Under the pieces are notes generated by a model. It saw only the letters and a list, made by a program, of their open reading frames with translations. It searched no databases and was not told the origin of the DNA. Below, in pieces: positions 26,296-34,411 of a stretch of 64,000 nucleotides of DNA. This stretch comes from Paenibacillus sp. YYML68 (GTDB lineage: Bacteria > Bacillota > Bacilli > Paenibacillales > NBRC-103111), in NCBI RefSeq assembly GCF_027923405.1, contig NZ_BQYI01000001.1:3388501-3452500 (forward strand), in the 5' to 3' direction. The first letter of the stretch is position 1, and the number at the start of each line of letters is the position of its first letter. Made by a program: the position numbers and the translations under genes.

Positions 26296-26333
26296 ACCCG
26301 CCCGAGGCTTAGGCCTTCGGCGGGTTGTTTGTT
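26296..26333 (+). terminator. Rho-independent terminator
   Basis: Stem ACCCGCC(GA)GG / CCTTCGGCGGGT followed by TGTTTGTTTG, 15 bp past the stop of the repeat protein. Confidence 0.8.
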
Positions 26334-26446
26334 TGTGCTCGATTTGCACTTTATTTTGAAGGACTGCTACAATTGAATAGAACGAGAGCCGGACCGATGA
26401 AGCAGCTGCGATCACACGCGTCCGATCCGAAGGAGGATATATAAGA

Positions 26447-26944
26447 ATGAGTACGGTATATGAATACATAGTCAAGGACATTCACGGAAATGACCTCAGC
26501 CTCCGTGCATACGAAGGCCGCGTGCTGCTCTTCGTCAATGTGGCCAGCAAGTGCGGCTTCACCGCGCAATACGCGGGACTCGAGAAGCTGTATCAGGATT
26601 ACAAGGAACAGGGGCTAGTCATCATCGGCGTTCCATGCAACCAGTTCGGCGGTCAGGAGCCGGGCACGGAGGAGGAGATCTCGTCGTTCTGCAGCACGAA
26701 TTACGGTGTGACCTTCCCTCTGCTCAGTAAAATGGATGTACGCGGCGAGGAGAAGCATCCACTCTACGTCTATTTGACCGAAAATGCGCCGCTGCCTCCA
26801 TCGGATGACGCGAAGGGAATCGAGGTCAGATGGAACTTCACGAAGTTTCTCGTCGACCGCAGCGGCCGCGTCTTGAAGCGGTTCGAATCCGGGGTCGAGC
26901 CGCGGGAGCTTGCATCCGATATTGAAGCGTTGCTTACGACGTAG
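26447..26944 (+). CDS. Glutathione peroxidase family protein (Cys type)
   Basis: 165 residues, the full family length. The catalytic tetrad is visible: Cys36 in NVASKCGFT, Asn65-Gln66 region in VPCNQFGGQ, and Trp129-Asn130 in WNFTKF. Bacterial Cys-type members such as B. subtilis BsaA use thioredoxin rather than glutathione to reduce hydrogen peroxide and lipid hydroperoxides in the cytosol. GGAGG lies before the ATG at 26447. No signal peptide. It appears to be a single-gene unit between the repeat protein and the epimerase gene. Confidence 0.92.
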   Translation: MSTVYEYIVKDIHGNDLSLRAYEGRVLLFVNVASKCGFTAQYAGLEKLYQDYKEQGLVIIGVPCNQFGGQEPGTEEEISSFCSTNYGVTFPLLSKMDVRGEEKHPLYVYLTENAPLPPSDDAKGIEVRWNFTKFLVDRSGRVLKRFESGVEPRELASDIEALLTT

Positions 26945-27114
26945 TCATGGATCATTCGTTGACGGATCATTCCGTGCAAGAGACGCACATTCGTTTAGTT
27001 CGAATATTAATAGTTTAAGTTGCATTCATGATAGTCTGTAGAAGCTTACTCCGAGTATGATGAAGGTTGGAATATTCATATGATCTGGTCCGCTGACCGA
27101 CGGAGGGGAACCTG

Positions 27115-28119
27115 TTGACTTCAACGATCCAAGCTTATACAGACATGTATCAAGGCGAGCAGGCAGTATGGCTGAAGGCTGGCCGCTATGAGGCGGTCGT
27201 GCTGCCGGACATCGGCGCTAACCTCATCGCCTTCCGCGACTGCGAGAGCGGCTATCGCTTCTTGCGGGAGCCTCGTGAGCACGAGATGGATAGCTTCAAG
27301 GCGATGCCTTACGTGCACGGCATTCCGGTGTTATTCCCACCGAACCGGTTTGAGGACGGCAAGTTCCGCTGGAACGGAGCTTGCTACCAGTTCCCGGTGA
27401 ACGAGCCCGAGCGCGGCAACCATCTGCACGGCTTCGTACATAACATTCCTTGGAAGGTAGAGGAATATGGCACGACCGATACGACAAGCTATGTATCTCT
27501 GTTGCTAGAGGTGGATGACACCCACCCGCTGTACCACTATTTCCCCCATACGTTCACGTTCCGACTTCGCTACACCTTGAGCAGCGATGGCCTGCAGCAG
27601 CATACGTTCATTCGCAATACCGGCTCGCAATCGATGCCTTGTCTGCTTGCCTACCATACGACGGTGAACACGCCGTTCGTCCCTGGTAGCACGGCTAGCG
27701 ACTATAAGCTGAAGATGACGATCGGCAGCCGCCGTGAGATGAACGAGCGCATGCTGCCGACTGGCGCCTTCCAGCCGCTCAAGCCGGAGGAGGAAGCGAT
27801 GAAGACGGTGGGCGTTAACCCGTTCTTCGAGGCGATGGACAACCATTATACAGCGGCTCCGCAGAACGGCCGCAACCGGATGGAGTTGACTGACACACGC
27901 ACCGGCGACAAGCTCGTCTACGATGTCGGCACCAGCTACAAGCATTGGATGATCTGGAACAACGATGCAACCGAGGGCTTCTTCTGCCCGGAGCCGCAGA
28001 TGAATCTCGTGAATGCTCCTAATATGGACATTCCCGCGGAGGAGAGCGGCCTGATCGCTCTGGAGTCGGGAGAGATTTGGGAAGTTTCGGCCCGTCTGTA
28101 CTGCCTACATGCGAAGTAG
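27115..28119 (+). CDS. Aldose 1-epimerase-like protein
   Basis: 334 residues from a TTG start, with GGAGGGGAACC just upstream. A galactose-mutarotase β-supersandwich: the substrate-binding pattern GIPVLFPPNRFEDG near residue 65 and GNHLHGFVHNIPW, where the His of HGF is the acid catalyst, then LLAYHTTVN, and a Glu in CPEPQMNLVNAPN, the usual base. It interconverts α and β anomers of hexoses or pentoses before catabolism. No sugar operon is adjacent; a terminator follows at 28139. Confidence 0.88.
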   Translation: MTSTIQAYTDMYQGEQAVWLKAGRYEAVVLPDIGANLIAFRDCESGYRFLREPREHEMDSFKAMPYVHGIPVLFPPNRFEDGKFRWNGACYQFPVNEPERGNHLHGFVHNIPWKVEEYGTTDTTSYVSLLLEVDDTHPLYHYFPHTFTFRLRYTLSSDGLQQHTFIRNTGSQSMPCLLAYHTTVNTPFVPGSTASDYKLKMTIGSRREMNERMLPTGAFQPLKPEEEAMKTVGVNPFFEAMDNHYTAAPQNGRNRMELTDTRTGDKLVYDVGTSYKHWMIWNNDATEGFFCPEPQMNLVNAPNMDIPAEESGLIALESGEIWEVSARLYCLHAK

Positions 28120-28138
28120 TATGCTCCCTCGGAGCAAC

Positions 28139-28182
28139 GCCCTGCTGGAAGCGGCTTTATGCGGCTAACGGCAGGGCTTTTT
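28139..28182 (+). terminator. Rho-independent terminator
   Basis: Stem GCCCTGC / GCAGGGC enclosing an inner GCGGC hairpin, followed by TTTTT. It ends the aldose epimerase transcript. Confidence 0.8.
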
Positions 28183-28380
28183 CAGCGTGAATGCGTAGAT
28201 TGCTCCGACCGGACAGCTGCTGATCACTTACAGGAACAGGAACATAAGTCACTTGCTGAAAAAAAATTTAAACATTTTAGGGAAGTCAGCAGGAGAAGTG
28301 TCACTTTTTGTCGAACTAATCCATACATACGATGTGGCTATATAGCCCCAAATAAAATGAATTATGGAAGGTGTATAATC

Positions 28381-29172
28381 GTGGAAAAGTCAACTGTACT
28401 CGGACTTTGTCTCGGGCTCATCGCCGTTATTGTCGGGATGTTCCTGAAGGGAGCCAGTCCCATCGCCCTGCTGAACTCGGCAGCACTCATGATCATCTTC
28501 GTCGGAACGGCGGCATCGCTGTTCATCGGCTTCTCAATGGAGGAGATGAAGCTGTTCCCGAAGCTGATGAAGATCGTCTTCACGGAGCAGAAGATGATTC
28601 CGAAGATGGAGCTTATCAACATGTTCACGGAGTGGGTGTCCATTACACGCCGCGAAGGCTTGCTCGCGATGGAGAGCAAGGTCGAGGAGATCTCCGACCC
28701 GTTCCTGCGCAACGGCATGCGGATGATTATTGACGGCAACGATCAGGATTTCGTCCATGATGTGCTCATGGAGGACATTCATGCGATGCAGGAGCGCCAC
28801 CGCTCCGGCGCACAGATTTTCACCCAAGCTGGTACATACGCTCCGACACTCGGGGTGCTCGGGGCCGTGATCGGTCTGATCGCGGCACTCAGTAACTTGA
28901 ACAACGTGGAAGAGCTCGGACACTTGATCTCCGCGGCGTTCGTCGCGACGCTTCTCGGTATTTTTTGCGGCTACGTGCTCTGGCACCCGATTGCGAACAA
29001 GCTGAAGCAGAAGTCGAAGAAGGAGGTCGAGATTCGGCTTATGATGGTCGAAGGTCTGCTCTCAATTCAGTCCGGCATCTCGTCCACAGCAGTCCAGCAG
29101 AAGCTGATGGTCTTCATCCCAACCTCCCAGCGCGACAAGACGGACGCGAAGGCGGGGAAGGCCGATGAGTAA
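28381..29172 (+). CDS. motA: Flagellar motor stator protein MotA
   Basis: 263 residues from the GTG at 28381, with AAGGTG 7 nt upstream; the open frame extends 74 codons further but without family similarity. Four membrane segments: VLGLCLGLIAVIVGMFLKG, ALMIIFVGTAASLFIGF, and the pair TYAPTLGVLGAVIGLIAAL and FVATLLGIFCGYVLW. The conserved prolines of TYAPTLG are present. A cytoplasmic loop with Arg/Glu residues interacts with FliG. MotA with MotB forms the proton-driven stator of the flagellar motor. It overlaps motB by 8 bp. No other flagellar gene is in the window. Confidence 0.93.
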   Translation: MEKSTVLGLCLGLIAVIVGMFLKGASPIALLNSAALMIIFVGTAASLFIGFSMEEMKLFPKLMKIVFTEQKMIPKMELINMFTEWVSITRREGLLAMESKVEEISDPFLRNGMRMIIDGNDQDFVHDVLMEDIHAMQERHRSGAQIFTQAGTYAPTLGVLGAVIGLIAALSNLNNVEELGHLISAAFVATLLGIFCGYVLWHPIANKLKQKSKKEVEIRLMMVEGLLSIQSGISSTAVQQKLMVFIPTSQRDKTDAKAGKADE

Positions 29173-29989
29173 GAAGAAGCACAGCGAGCATCATGAGGAG
29201 CACGTCGATGAGACGTGGCTCATCCCTTACGCCGACCTGCTGACGTTGCTGCTGGCGCTGTTCATCATCTTGTTCGCCGCCAGCCAGACCGATCAGAAGA
29301 AGTATGAGACGATTATGAAAGGGCTGAACTCCGCCTTCACCGGCGGTACAGGCAACTTCTTGCCGTCCAGCATCGTGCCGATTACGAATGATCCGAATGT
29401 AGAGTCTAAGAAGTTCGACAATCCTACAAGTGCGACGCCAACTGAGCTGGTTGGACAGTCCGGTCAGAGCGAGGCCGAGCAGCAGATGTTCCAGAAGGAG
29501 CAGGCGGACATGGAGAATCTGAAGCAGAAGCTGGATCAGTACATCGCGGAGAACAATCTGAACACGCAGCTCGAGACACAGCTCACCCATGATTTGCTGA
29601 TGATTACGATTCGCGATAACGCACTATTCGCCTCCGGCGATGCGGCTGTGAAGCCCGAAGCGAAGCTGCTGGCCGTTGCGATCTCCGATATGCTCTCTCA
29701 ATATCCGAACTACCGGATTGAGGTCGCGGGCCATACGGACAACGTGCCGATCAACAGCGCCGCGTTCGAGACGAACTGGGATTTGAGCGCGAAGCGAGCG
29801 TTGAATTTTATGAAAATATTGCTTCAGAACGCCCAGATCGGCCCCGAGCGCTTCCGCTCTATCGGCTACGGCGAGTACCATCCGATCGACACCAACGACA
29901 CCGCCGAGGGCCGGTCCAAAAACCGCCGCGTCGAGGTCAGCATTCTGCGCAGCATCAAGGCGCCGGATATGGTGGACGCTCCGAAGTAA
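29165..29989 (+). CDS. motB: Flagellar motor stator protein MotB
   Basis: 274 residues. A short charged cytoplasmic head, one membrane segment (YADLLTLLLALFIILFAA) with the essential proton-binding Asp24, a Gln/Glu-rich plug and linker (~60-135), and a C-terminal OmpA/peptidoglycan-binding domain (~140-265; VAGHTDNVPIN, NWDLSAKRALNFM, GYGEYHPI, NRRVEVSI). It anchors the stator to the cell wall. The first codons overlap motA, indicating translational coupling. The Asp and lack of Na+-type signature in the membrane segment favour H+ coupling. Confidence 0.94.
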   Translation: MSKKKHSEHHEEHVDETWLIPYADLLTLLLALFIILFAASQTDQKKYETIMKGLNSAFTGGTGNFLPSSIVPITNDPNVESKKFDNPTSATPTELVGQSGQSEAEQQMFQKEQADMENLKQKLDQYIAENNLNTQLETQLTHDLLMITIRDNALFASGDAAVKPEAKLLAVAISDMLSQYPNYRIEVAGHTDNVPINSAAFETNWDLSAKRALNFMKILLQNAQIGPERFRSIGYGEYHPIDTNDTAEGRSKNRRVEVSILRSIKAPDMVDAPK

Positions 29990-30017
29990 ATCGTTCGTTA
30001 TCACGTACAAACATTCG

Positions 30018-30057
30018 AAAGCCGCTATCATTCCCCACCGGGTTGATAGCGGCTTTA
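30018..30057 (+). terminator. Rho-independent terminator after motAB
   Basis: Stem AAAGCCGCTATCA / TGATAGCGGCTTT with a GC-rich loop, 29 bp past the motB stop. Confidence 0.8.
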
Positions 30058-30188
30058 TGGTGTTGGTTAAGCCCGTCTTATTCTATTCGAGCTTCGAGCT
30101 GGACGGAGATTATATGTATGATGATATGCGGAGCCCTGCTCGATACTTGATTCCCCGATAGCACTAAGATAGCTACATTGTTGTCTAG

Positions 30189-30350
30189 TTACCACTTCGG
30201 CTGTGTGCGCGGCTTTAACCGAAAAAATCTGTAGTAAAATGGCTGGCGCTTCTTGTGGATCAGAATGGTCTTCGCATCCTCGAGAACTTGGTTCAGACGA
30301 TGCTGATCACCGTGATGATATTTAAGTTCACTGTACAGATTGGATTCCAT
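30189..30350 (-). CDS. 53-residue basic protein, unknown
   Basis: A small frame starting at the ATG at 30350 with GGGGAGGAAGTCTT upstream and ending at TAA. The product, MESNLYSELKYHHGDQHRLN then QVLEDAKTILIHKKRQ and PFYYRFFRLKPRTQPKW, is strongly basic with an amphipathic helical middle and an aromatic tail. No homologue is recognised. The ribosome site is good and codon use looks coding. It stands alone between motAB and the isomerase gene; the rest of 30058-30607 is AT-rich non-coding sequence. Confidence 0.55.
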   Translation of the reverse strand: MESNLYSELKYHHGDQHRLNQVLEDAKTILIHKKRQPFYYRFFRLKPRTQPKW

Positions 30351-30538
30351 AAGACTTCCTCCCCATTATGAAAGTAGTTATTAATACTTATTTTTATGTC
30401 TATATAGTAACATATTCCTACGCTTTTGTGTCGAGTATCAATAATATTTTAATATAATTTGACGAATGAAGTCTATTTATTCGATCCCACCCGACTCTTG
30501 TCAGATGTATACTCCACCTCTAGACCTACTTACGGACC

Positions 30539-30577
30539 AAAAAAAAGATGCCCCCGCCAGCCAAGCGGAAGCACCCT
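30539..30577 (-). terminator. Rho-independent terminator after the isomerase gene
   Basis: The minus-strand stem GGTGCTTCCGC / GCGGGGGCATC (G-U pairs) is followed by eight Ts, about 30 bp past the stop at 30608. Confidence 0.75.
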
Positions 30578-30607
30578 TCGAGCTACAATATAACTAACAA
30601 CTCCAGC

Positions 30608-31447
30608 CTACCTAATTCCCGCCTCTGCAAAAACGCGGTCGAAACCCGCTTTCGTCCGAGCCAACAGCTCGCGGGGAGAGCTAGCAGGTGCGGTCTTGAG
30701 CAGCACCTCCTGCGCAATCGGGCCGTTGTAGCCGATCCGCTTAAGTCCCCGCAAGTAATCGGCCAAGTCGACAACGCCCTCCCCCGTATACAGCCGCTCA
30801 TTGTCGCGGACCGCCTCAACAGGTACGTCAGGCGCATCGTTAATGTGGACATGCACGATGTGCTCCGCACTCAGCTTATCGAGGTCCTGCCCCGTCAACC
30901 CTGTCGTATAGGCGTGATACGTATCGAACAGCAGTCCGACATGACGCTCCCCGATCGCCTCGATCCAGTCTAGCGTCTCGTCCATCGTCCATATGAACGG
31001 ATTCGCCCACTGCGTCCGCAGATGATGCGGTCCGACGAATTCGAGTCCGAGCCGTATGCCATACGACGATAGTATAACTGCGCATTGCCGAAGCCTTCTC
31101 GTCGCCACCGCCATGAAATGTGCTGCCTTCTCATCCGTCGACGGCAGCACATACGTGCAGCAGCGCGTAAGCCCGAGCTTCGCAGCTCCAGCGGCTGCGG
31201 CGGCCAGCTGCGGCAGCCCTTCGCGGAACGCCTCCTCGGAGCGCCGCCATTCGACTGGCAGACCGAATGCGCCGCTCATCAGCCCGAGGCGCTCCATCGC
31301 TTCCCGAAGCTCCAGGACGCGATGCGGGTCGGCAAGCGCCCCCGCGTCCAGATCAACCGACTCGAAGCCATATTCGGCAGCAAGCTCCATCCATTGTATA
31401 TCCGTTCCGACATCTCCAAGCCCTGCTCGTGTCAAGCCTCTCCACAT
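30608..31447 (-). CDS. Sugar phosphate isomerase/epimerase-type TIM barrel
   Basis: 279 residues. WRGLTRAGLGDVGTDIQWM at the start, then ELAAEYGFESVDLDAG, LGLEFVGPHHLR (metal-ligand Glu), LLFDTYHAY (Asp-His), HVHINDAPD (His) and IAQEVLL (Glu): the metal site of the xylose-isomerase-like/AP endonuclease 2 superfamily. Probable cytosolic isomerase or epimerase of a sugar or cyclitol derivative. It lies 68 bp downstream of a Gfo/Idh/MocA dehydrogenase on the same strand, the same pairing as at 22-25 kb. Confidence 0.87.
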   Translation of the reverse strand: MWRGLTRAGLGDVGTDIQWMELAAEYGFESVDLDAGALADPHRVLELREAMERLGLMSGAFGLPVEWRRSEEAFREGLPQLAAAAAGAAKLGLTRCCTYVLPSTDEKAAHFMAVATRRLRQCAVILSSYGIRLGLEFVGPHHLRTQWANPFIWTMDETLDWIEAIGERHVGLLFDTYHAYTTGLTGQDLDKLSAEHIVHVHINDAPDVPVEAVRDNERLYTGEGVVDLADYLRGLKRIGYNGPIAQEVLLKTAPASSPRELLARTKAGFDRVFAEAGIR

Positions 31448-31515
31448 ATCCGCTTCACTCCCTTATATAGCCATAGTGCCACCATACTTAACGACTTGCA
31501 GCGGCTACAGTCGAG

Positions 31516-32592
31516 CTACCAACGCTCCTCCAGACGTACCTCACGCCCCGTACGAGACGACTCGTAGATCGCATCGAGCACGAGATTGTTCGTGAAGCCT
31601 GTCAGCGCCGACGTCAACGGCTCCTTCCCGTCACGAATGCATTCGAGGAAGTGACGGCTCATGCGAAGACGCTCGCCCTCGTCCTCCTGAGGCTTGCGCA
31701 CGACCGTCTCCAGCGGCTGATCGAACTTCTCGGTCAGCAGCTTACCTTCACCACCGCGATACGAGGCGCCGCCCTCGGTACCCATCAGATGGATGAACGG
31801 CGTATTGTCCGTATCCATATGCACCGCCCAGCTCACATCGAGAGTCAGCGTGCTGCCATCCTCCATCTTGATCATCGCCGACGCTAAGTCCTCCACATCG
31901 TAGACGCCTGACCAGTCCGGCTTGCCCCACGTGCCGATGCCACGACGCTTCGGCCCAAACTCGGCGTACGTTGCTCCGTACACGCTAACCGGCTTCGGAC
32001 TACCCATGAGATGAAGCGCCAGATCGAGCATATGTACACCAATATCGATGAGCGGCCCGCCCCCAGACTGATCCATCCGGGTGAACCAGGTGCCCCAGCC
32101 CGGAATCCCCTTGCGCCTGAACCACCCCGTCTTCGCCGTGTAGATGCGCCCGAGCTCTCCTCGCTTCATCTGCTCGTGAATCGCCATCGGAACCGCCTCC
32201 CATCGCATCTGATGAGCTACCATCAGCGTACGCTCCGACCTGCGGCTCGCCTCCAGAATGAGACGTGCCGACTCGCTGTTCAGCCCCATCGGCTTCTCTA
32301 GCAGCACATGCTTACCCGCCTCCAGCGCCTGGATCGCCAGCGGTGCGTGGTATTGATTCGGAACCGCAACGATGACAGCGTCTACATTCGCACTACCAAT
32401 GAGCTCCTCTGGCGTTCCCGCGACGTGCGGGATGCTGAACTCGGCAGCCCTCTTCTCCGCAAGGGGAAGACTGGCATCTGTAATCGTCGTAATCTCGCAC
32501 CAATCCGGCAGCTTCTGGAATTCCCTCACATGGACGCCTCCGATATTCCCCGCACCAATAACACCAATTTTGACCAGCTTCTGATTGTTCAT
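31516..32592 (-). CDS. Gfo/Idh/MocA-family oxidoreductase
   Basis: 358 residues from the ATG at 32592, with GGAGGCTGATCCTT before it. The Rossmann motif is VKIGVIGAGNIGGVHV; VLLEKPMGL carries the EKP Lys and GGPLIDIGVHMLDLAL the catalytic Asp-His. The C-terminal αβ domain includes MIKMEDGSTLTLDVSW. NAD(P)-dependent oxidation or reduction of a sugar or cyclitol. First gene of the pair with the isomerase at 30608; the divergent AraC regulator at 32711 probably controls both. Confidence 0.9.
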   Translation of the reverse strand: MNNQKLVKIGVIGAGNIGGVHVREFQKLPDWCEITTITDASLPLAEKRAAEFSIPHVAGTPEELIGSANVDAVIVAVPNQYHAPLAIQALEAGKHVLLEKPMGLNSESARLILEASRRSERTLMVAHQMRWEAVPMAIHEQMKRGELGRIYTAKTGWFRRKGIPGWGTWFTRMDQSGGGPLIDIGVHMLDLALHLMGSPKPVSVYGATYAEFGPKRRGIGTWGKPDWSGVYDVEDLASAMIKMEDGSTLTLDVSWAVHMDTDNTPFIHLMGTEGGASYRGGEGKLLTEKFDQPLETVVRKPQEDEGERLRMSRHFLECIRDGKEPLTSALTGFTNNLVLDAIYESSRTGREVRLEERW

Positions 32593-32710
32593 AAGGATCA
32601 GCCTCCATAGATTCAAGACGTACTAGCTGTTCTCATGATAAAATGAAATCGTTCTCTATTCATGCATCCCGCTTCGATAAATGTCCCAAAACTTCGGAGG
32701 GCTCCAGATT

Positions 32711-33610
32711 ATGACCTACTTCCCCATGTACATTAAAGATTATCCAAACATGGGCTCTTCCTTGCCGTTATATTTATCTCGGAACAAGCTCGCTAACGGC
32801 TTCCCCGCTCATCGGCACGACTTCCTTGAATTCTCCTACGTCGTCGAGGGCTCTGGTGCGGAGTCGATCAACGGCGTGCTGCATCCGATGAAGCCCGGCA
32901 CGTTCACCTTCGTCCTGCCGTACCAGGTGCACGAGCTGCACACGGACGCGGGAAGCGAGCTCGTGCTCTACAACTGCTGCTTCAGCATGGATCTGTTGGC
33001 AGGCGCAGGCGCAAACGGAGAGCTGTGGGAGCTGCTGTCTGATTCCGAGCACCTGACGGCGCATACGTATTTCGACGGTGACGAGCAGGATGAGCTGGCA
33101 GCAAGCCTCGGCCACATGTATAGCGAATTCCAAGGCCATGACCGCTGGAGGCGAACGATGCTGCAGGCGAAGCTCAAGGAGCTGCTCGTACGATTCGACC
33201 GGAAGCGCAGAGCGGATGGACAGCAAGCACCGAGGACGCGATGCGTGGACTCATCCGTACCGAGCGAGCCTCCTGCCTTCTCGGTCTGGCCGCTCATTCA
33301 CTATATCCAGACTCACTACCAAGAGGAGCTGTCGCTCGCACTACTCGCGAAGCAATATGCGCTGAGCCCGTCGCGCATCAGCGAGCTGATCAAGCAGACG
33401 ACCGGTCAGACGTTCGTACAGTTCGTCCACGACCTGAGGCTGCGGCATGCCAGCGGTCTGCTTGTCTCCACCGAGATGAGCGTGTCCGAGATCGCCTATG
33501 AGGTCGGCTTCGGCTCCTACAAGACGTTCTCCCGACTGTTCCGCGAATACAAGGGAGCGCTCCCGTCTGAATTCCGCAAGCACAAAAAAGCGCAGTCCGA
33601 CTCCAGCTAG
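32711..33610 (+). CDS. AraC-family regulator
   Basis: 299 residues from the ATG at 32711, 9 nt after CGGAGGG (an ATG 30 nt earlier has no such site). A cupin head (~20-150; FPAHRHDFLEFSYVVEGSG, GTFTFVLPYQVHELH) and two HTH motifs (~200-295; LALLAKQYALSPSRISELIK and SEIAYEVGFGSYKTFSRLF). Divergent from the dehydrogenase-isomerase pair, the usual arrangement of a regulator and its sugar operon. The His pair in the cupin suggests a sugar-binding pocket. Confidence 0.9.
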   Translation: MTYFPMYIKDYPNMGSSLPLYLSRNKLANGFPAHRHDFLEFSYVVEGSGAESINGVLHPMKPGTFTFVLPYQVHELHTDAGSELVLYNCCFSMDLLAGAGANGELWELLSDSEHLTAHTYFDGDEQDELAASLGHMYSEFQGHDRWRRTMLQAKLKELLVRFDRKRRADGQQAPRTRCVDSSVPSEPPAFSVWPLIHYIQTHYQEELSLALLAKQYALSPSRISELIKQTTGQTFVQFVHDLRLRHASGLLVSTEMSVSEIAYEVGFGSYKTFSRLFREYKGALPSEFRKHKKAQSDSS

Positions 33611-33627
33611 GAGCGCGCTGCGCTTTC
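33584..33627 (-). terminator. Convergent terminator overlapping the AraC 3' end
   Basis: Inverted repeat GAAAGCGCAG / CTGCGCTTTTTT on the minus strand, enclosing an inner hairpin. The T-run is on the minus strand, so it serves the acetyltransferase gene that ends at 33699; it lies within the last codons of the AraC gene. Confidence 0.65.
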
Positions 33628-33698
33628 AATAACATCATGCCATCGTTCACCGAATCATTCACCCGTCCATCTACCCATGTATCAATGCTTCATCGCCA

Positions 33699-34157
33699 CT
33701 ACGCCAGCTGCTTCTCGTACAGCAGCACGTCGAAGCCGTCAATTCTCGCGCTTCCCTTCGGCTCGTAGCCGTTCTTCAAGAACATCCCTTGCGCTCCGTA
33801 CTGGCTTGTGAGTGTATCCAGCTTCAGACGGGCGATGCCGCGTTCTCTGGCGCGCTCCTCCAGCTCGGATAGAAGCCGCTGACCGTAGCCACGCTTCTGG
33901 TAATCCGGGTGCACACGCAGTCGCTTAATCTCGGCCTGTCCAGACTCCAGCATGAACAAGCCGCCGATCGCAATGACTACGCCGCTCTCCTCCACACCGA
34001 CGAGGAAGTCTCCGCCTGCTTGCAGGTAATTTTTCGGAATATTCAGAATATCATGATAGTGCGAATGGGTAGCCTCCACGCCCGCTTCCGTAATGACGAG
34101 CAAGTGCACTCTCCATACCTCATCATGATCTAACGGAGAATAGCTGCGAATTTCCAT
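33699..34157 (-). CDS. GNAT-family N-acetyltransferase
   Basis: 152 residues from the ATG at 34157 with AGAAGGAGCTGATTAGG upstream; a longer frame of 191 residues starts in AT-rich sequence with no site. The GNAT core is complete: IKRLRVHPDYQKRGYGQRLL (acetyl-CoA pyrophosphate loop, QKRGYG) and a final β-strand region, LKNGYEPKG. It transfers acetyl from acetyl-CoA to an amine or a small molecule; substrate unknown. A solitary gene, convergent with the AraC regulator. Confidence 0.87.
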   Translation of the reverse strand: MEIRSYSPLDHDEVWRVHLLVITEAGVEATHSHYHDILNIPKNYLQAGGDFLVGVEESGVVIAIGGLFMLESGQAEIKRLRVHPDYQKRGYGQRLLSELEERARERGIARLKLDTLTSQYGAQGMFLKNGYEPKGSARIDGFDVLLYEKQLA

Positions 34158-34334
34158 CCTAATCAGCTCCTTCTGTACAATCTTCTTCTTACATGTAATA
34201 TAACCTGACATATATACTTTTGACAAATTACTATTTTTTATCGTTTCGTAAAAAATATTGTATAAAGTCGCCATACATTACATAGAAGTGACATGAAAGG
34301 AGCATAAAACCATGACCTCCACAGCCTTAAACGC

Positions 34335-34362
34335 AAAAAAAGAGACAGCCTGCGCCATCTCT
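34335..34362 (-). terminator. Probable terminator after the HD-GYP gene
   Basis: Minus-strand AGAGA.GGC ... GC.GTCTCT followed by a run of seven Ts, about 50 bp past the stop at 34412. The stem is short with one mismatch. Confidence 0.45.
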
Positions 34363-34411
34363 CCGCTTCAATCTCTATTCCACGATCTAAACCTTACTGG
34401 CTCTCACCGGT

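Noticed and set aside
28159-28380. 74-codon N-terminal extension of MotA
   Set aside because: No family similarity or membrane pattern, and the GTG at 28381 has a proper ribosome site.
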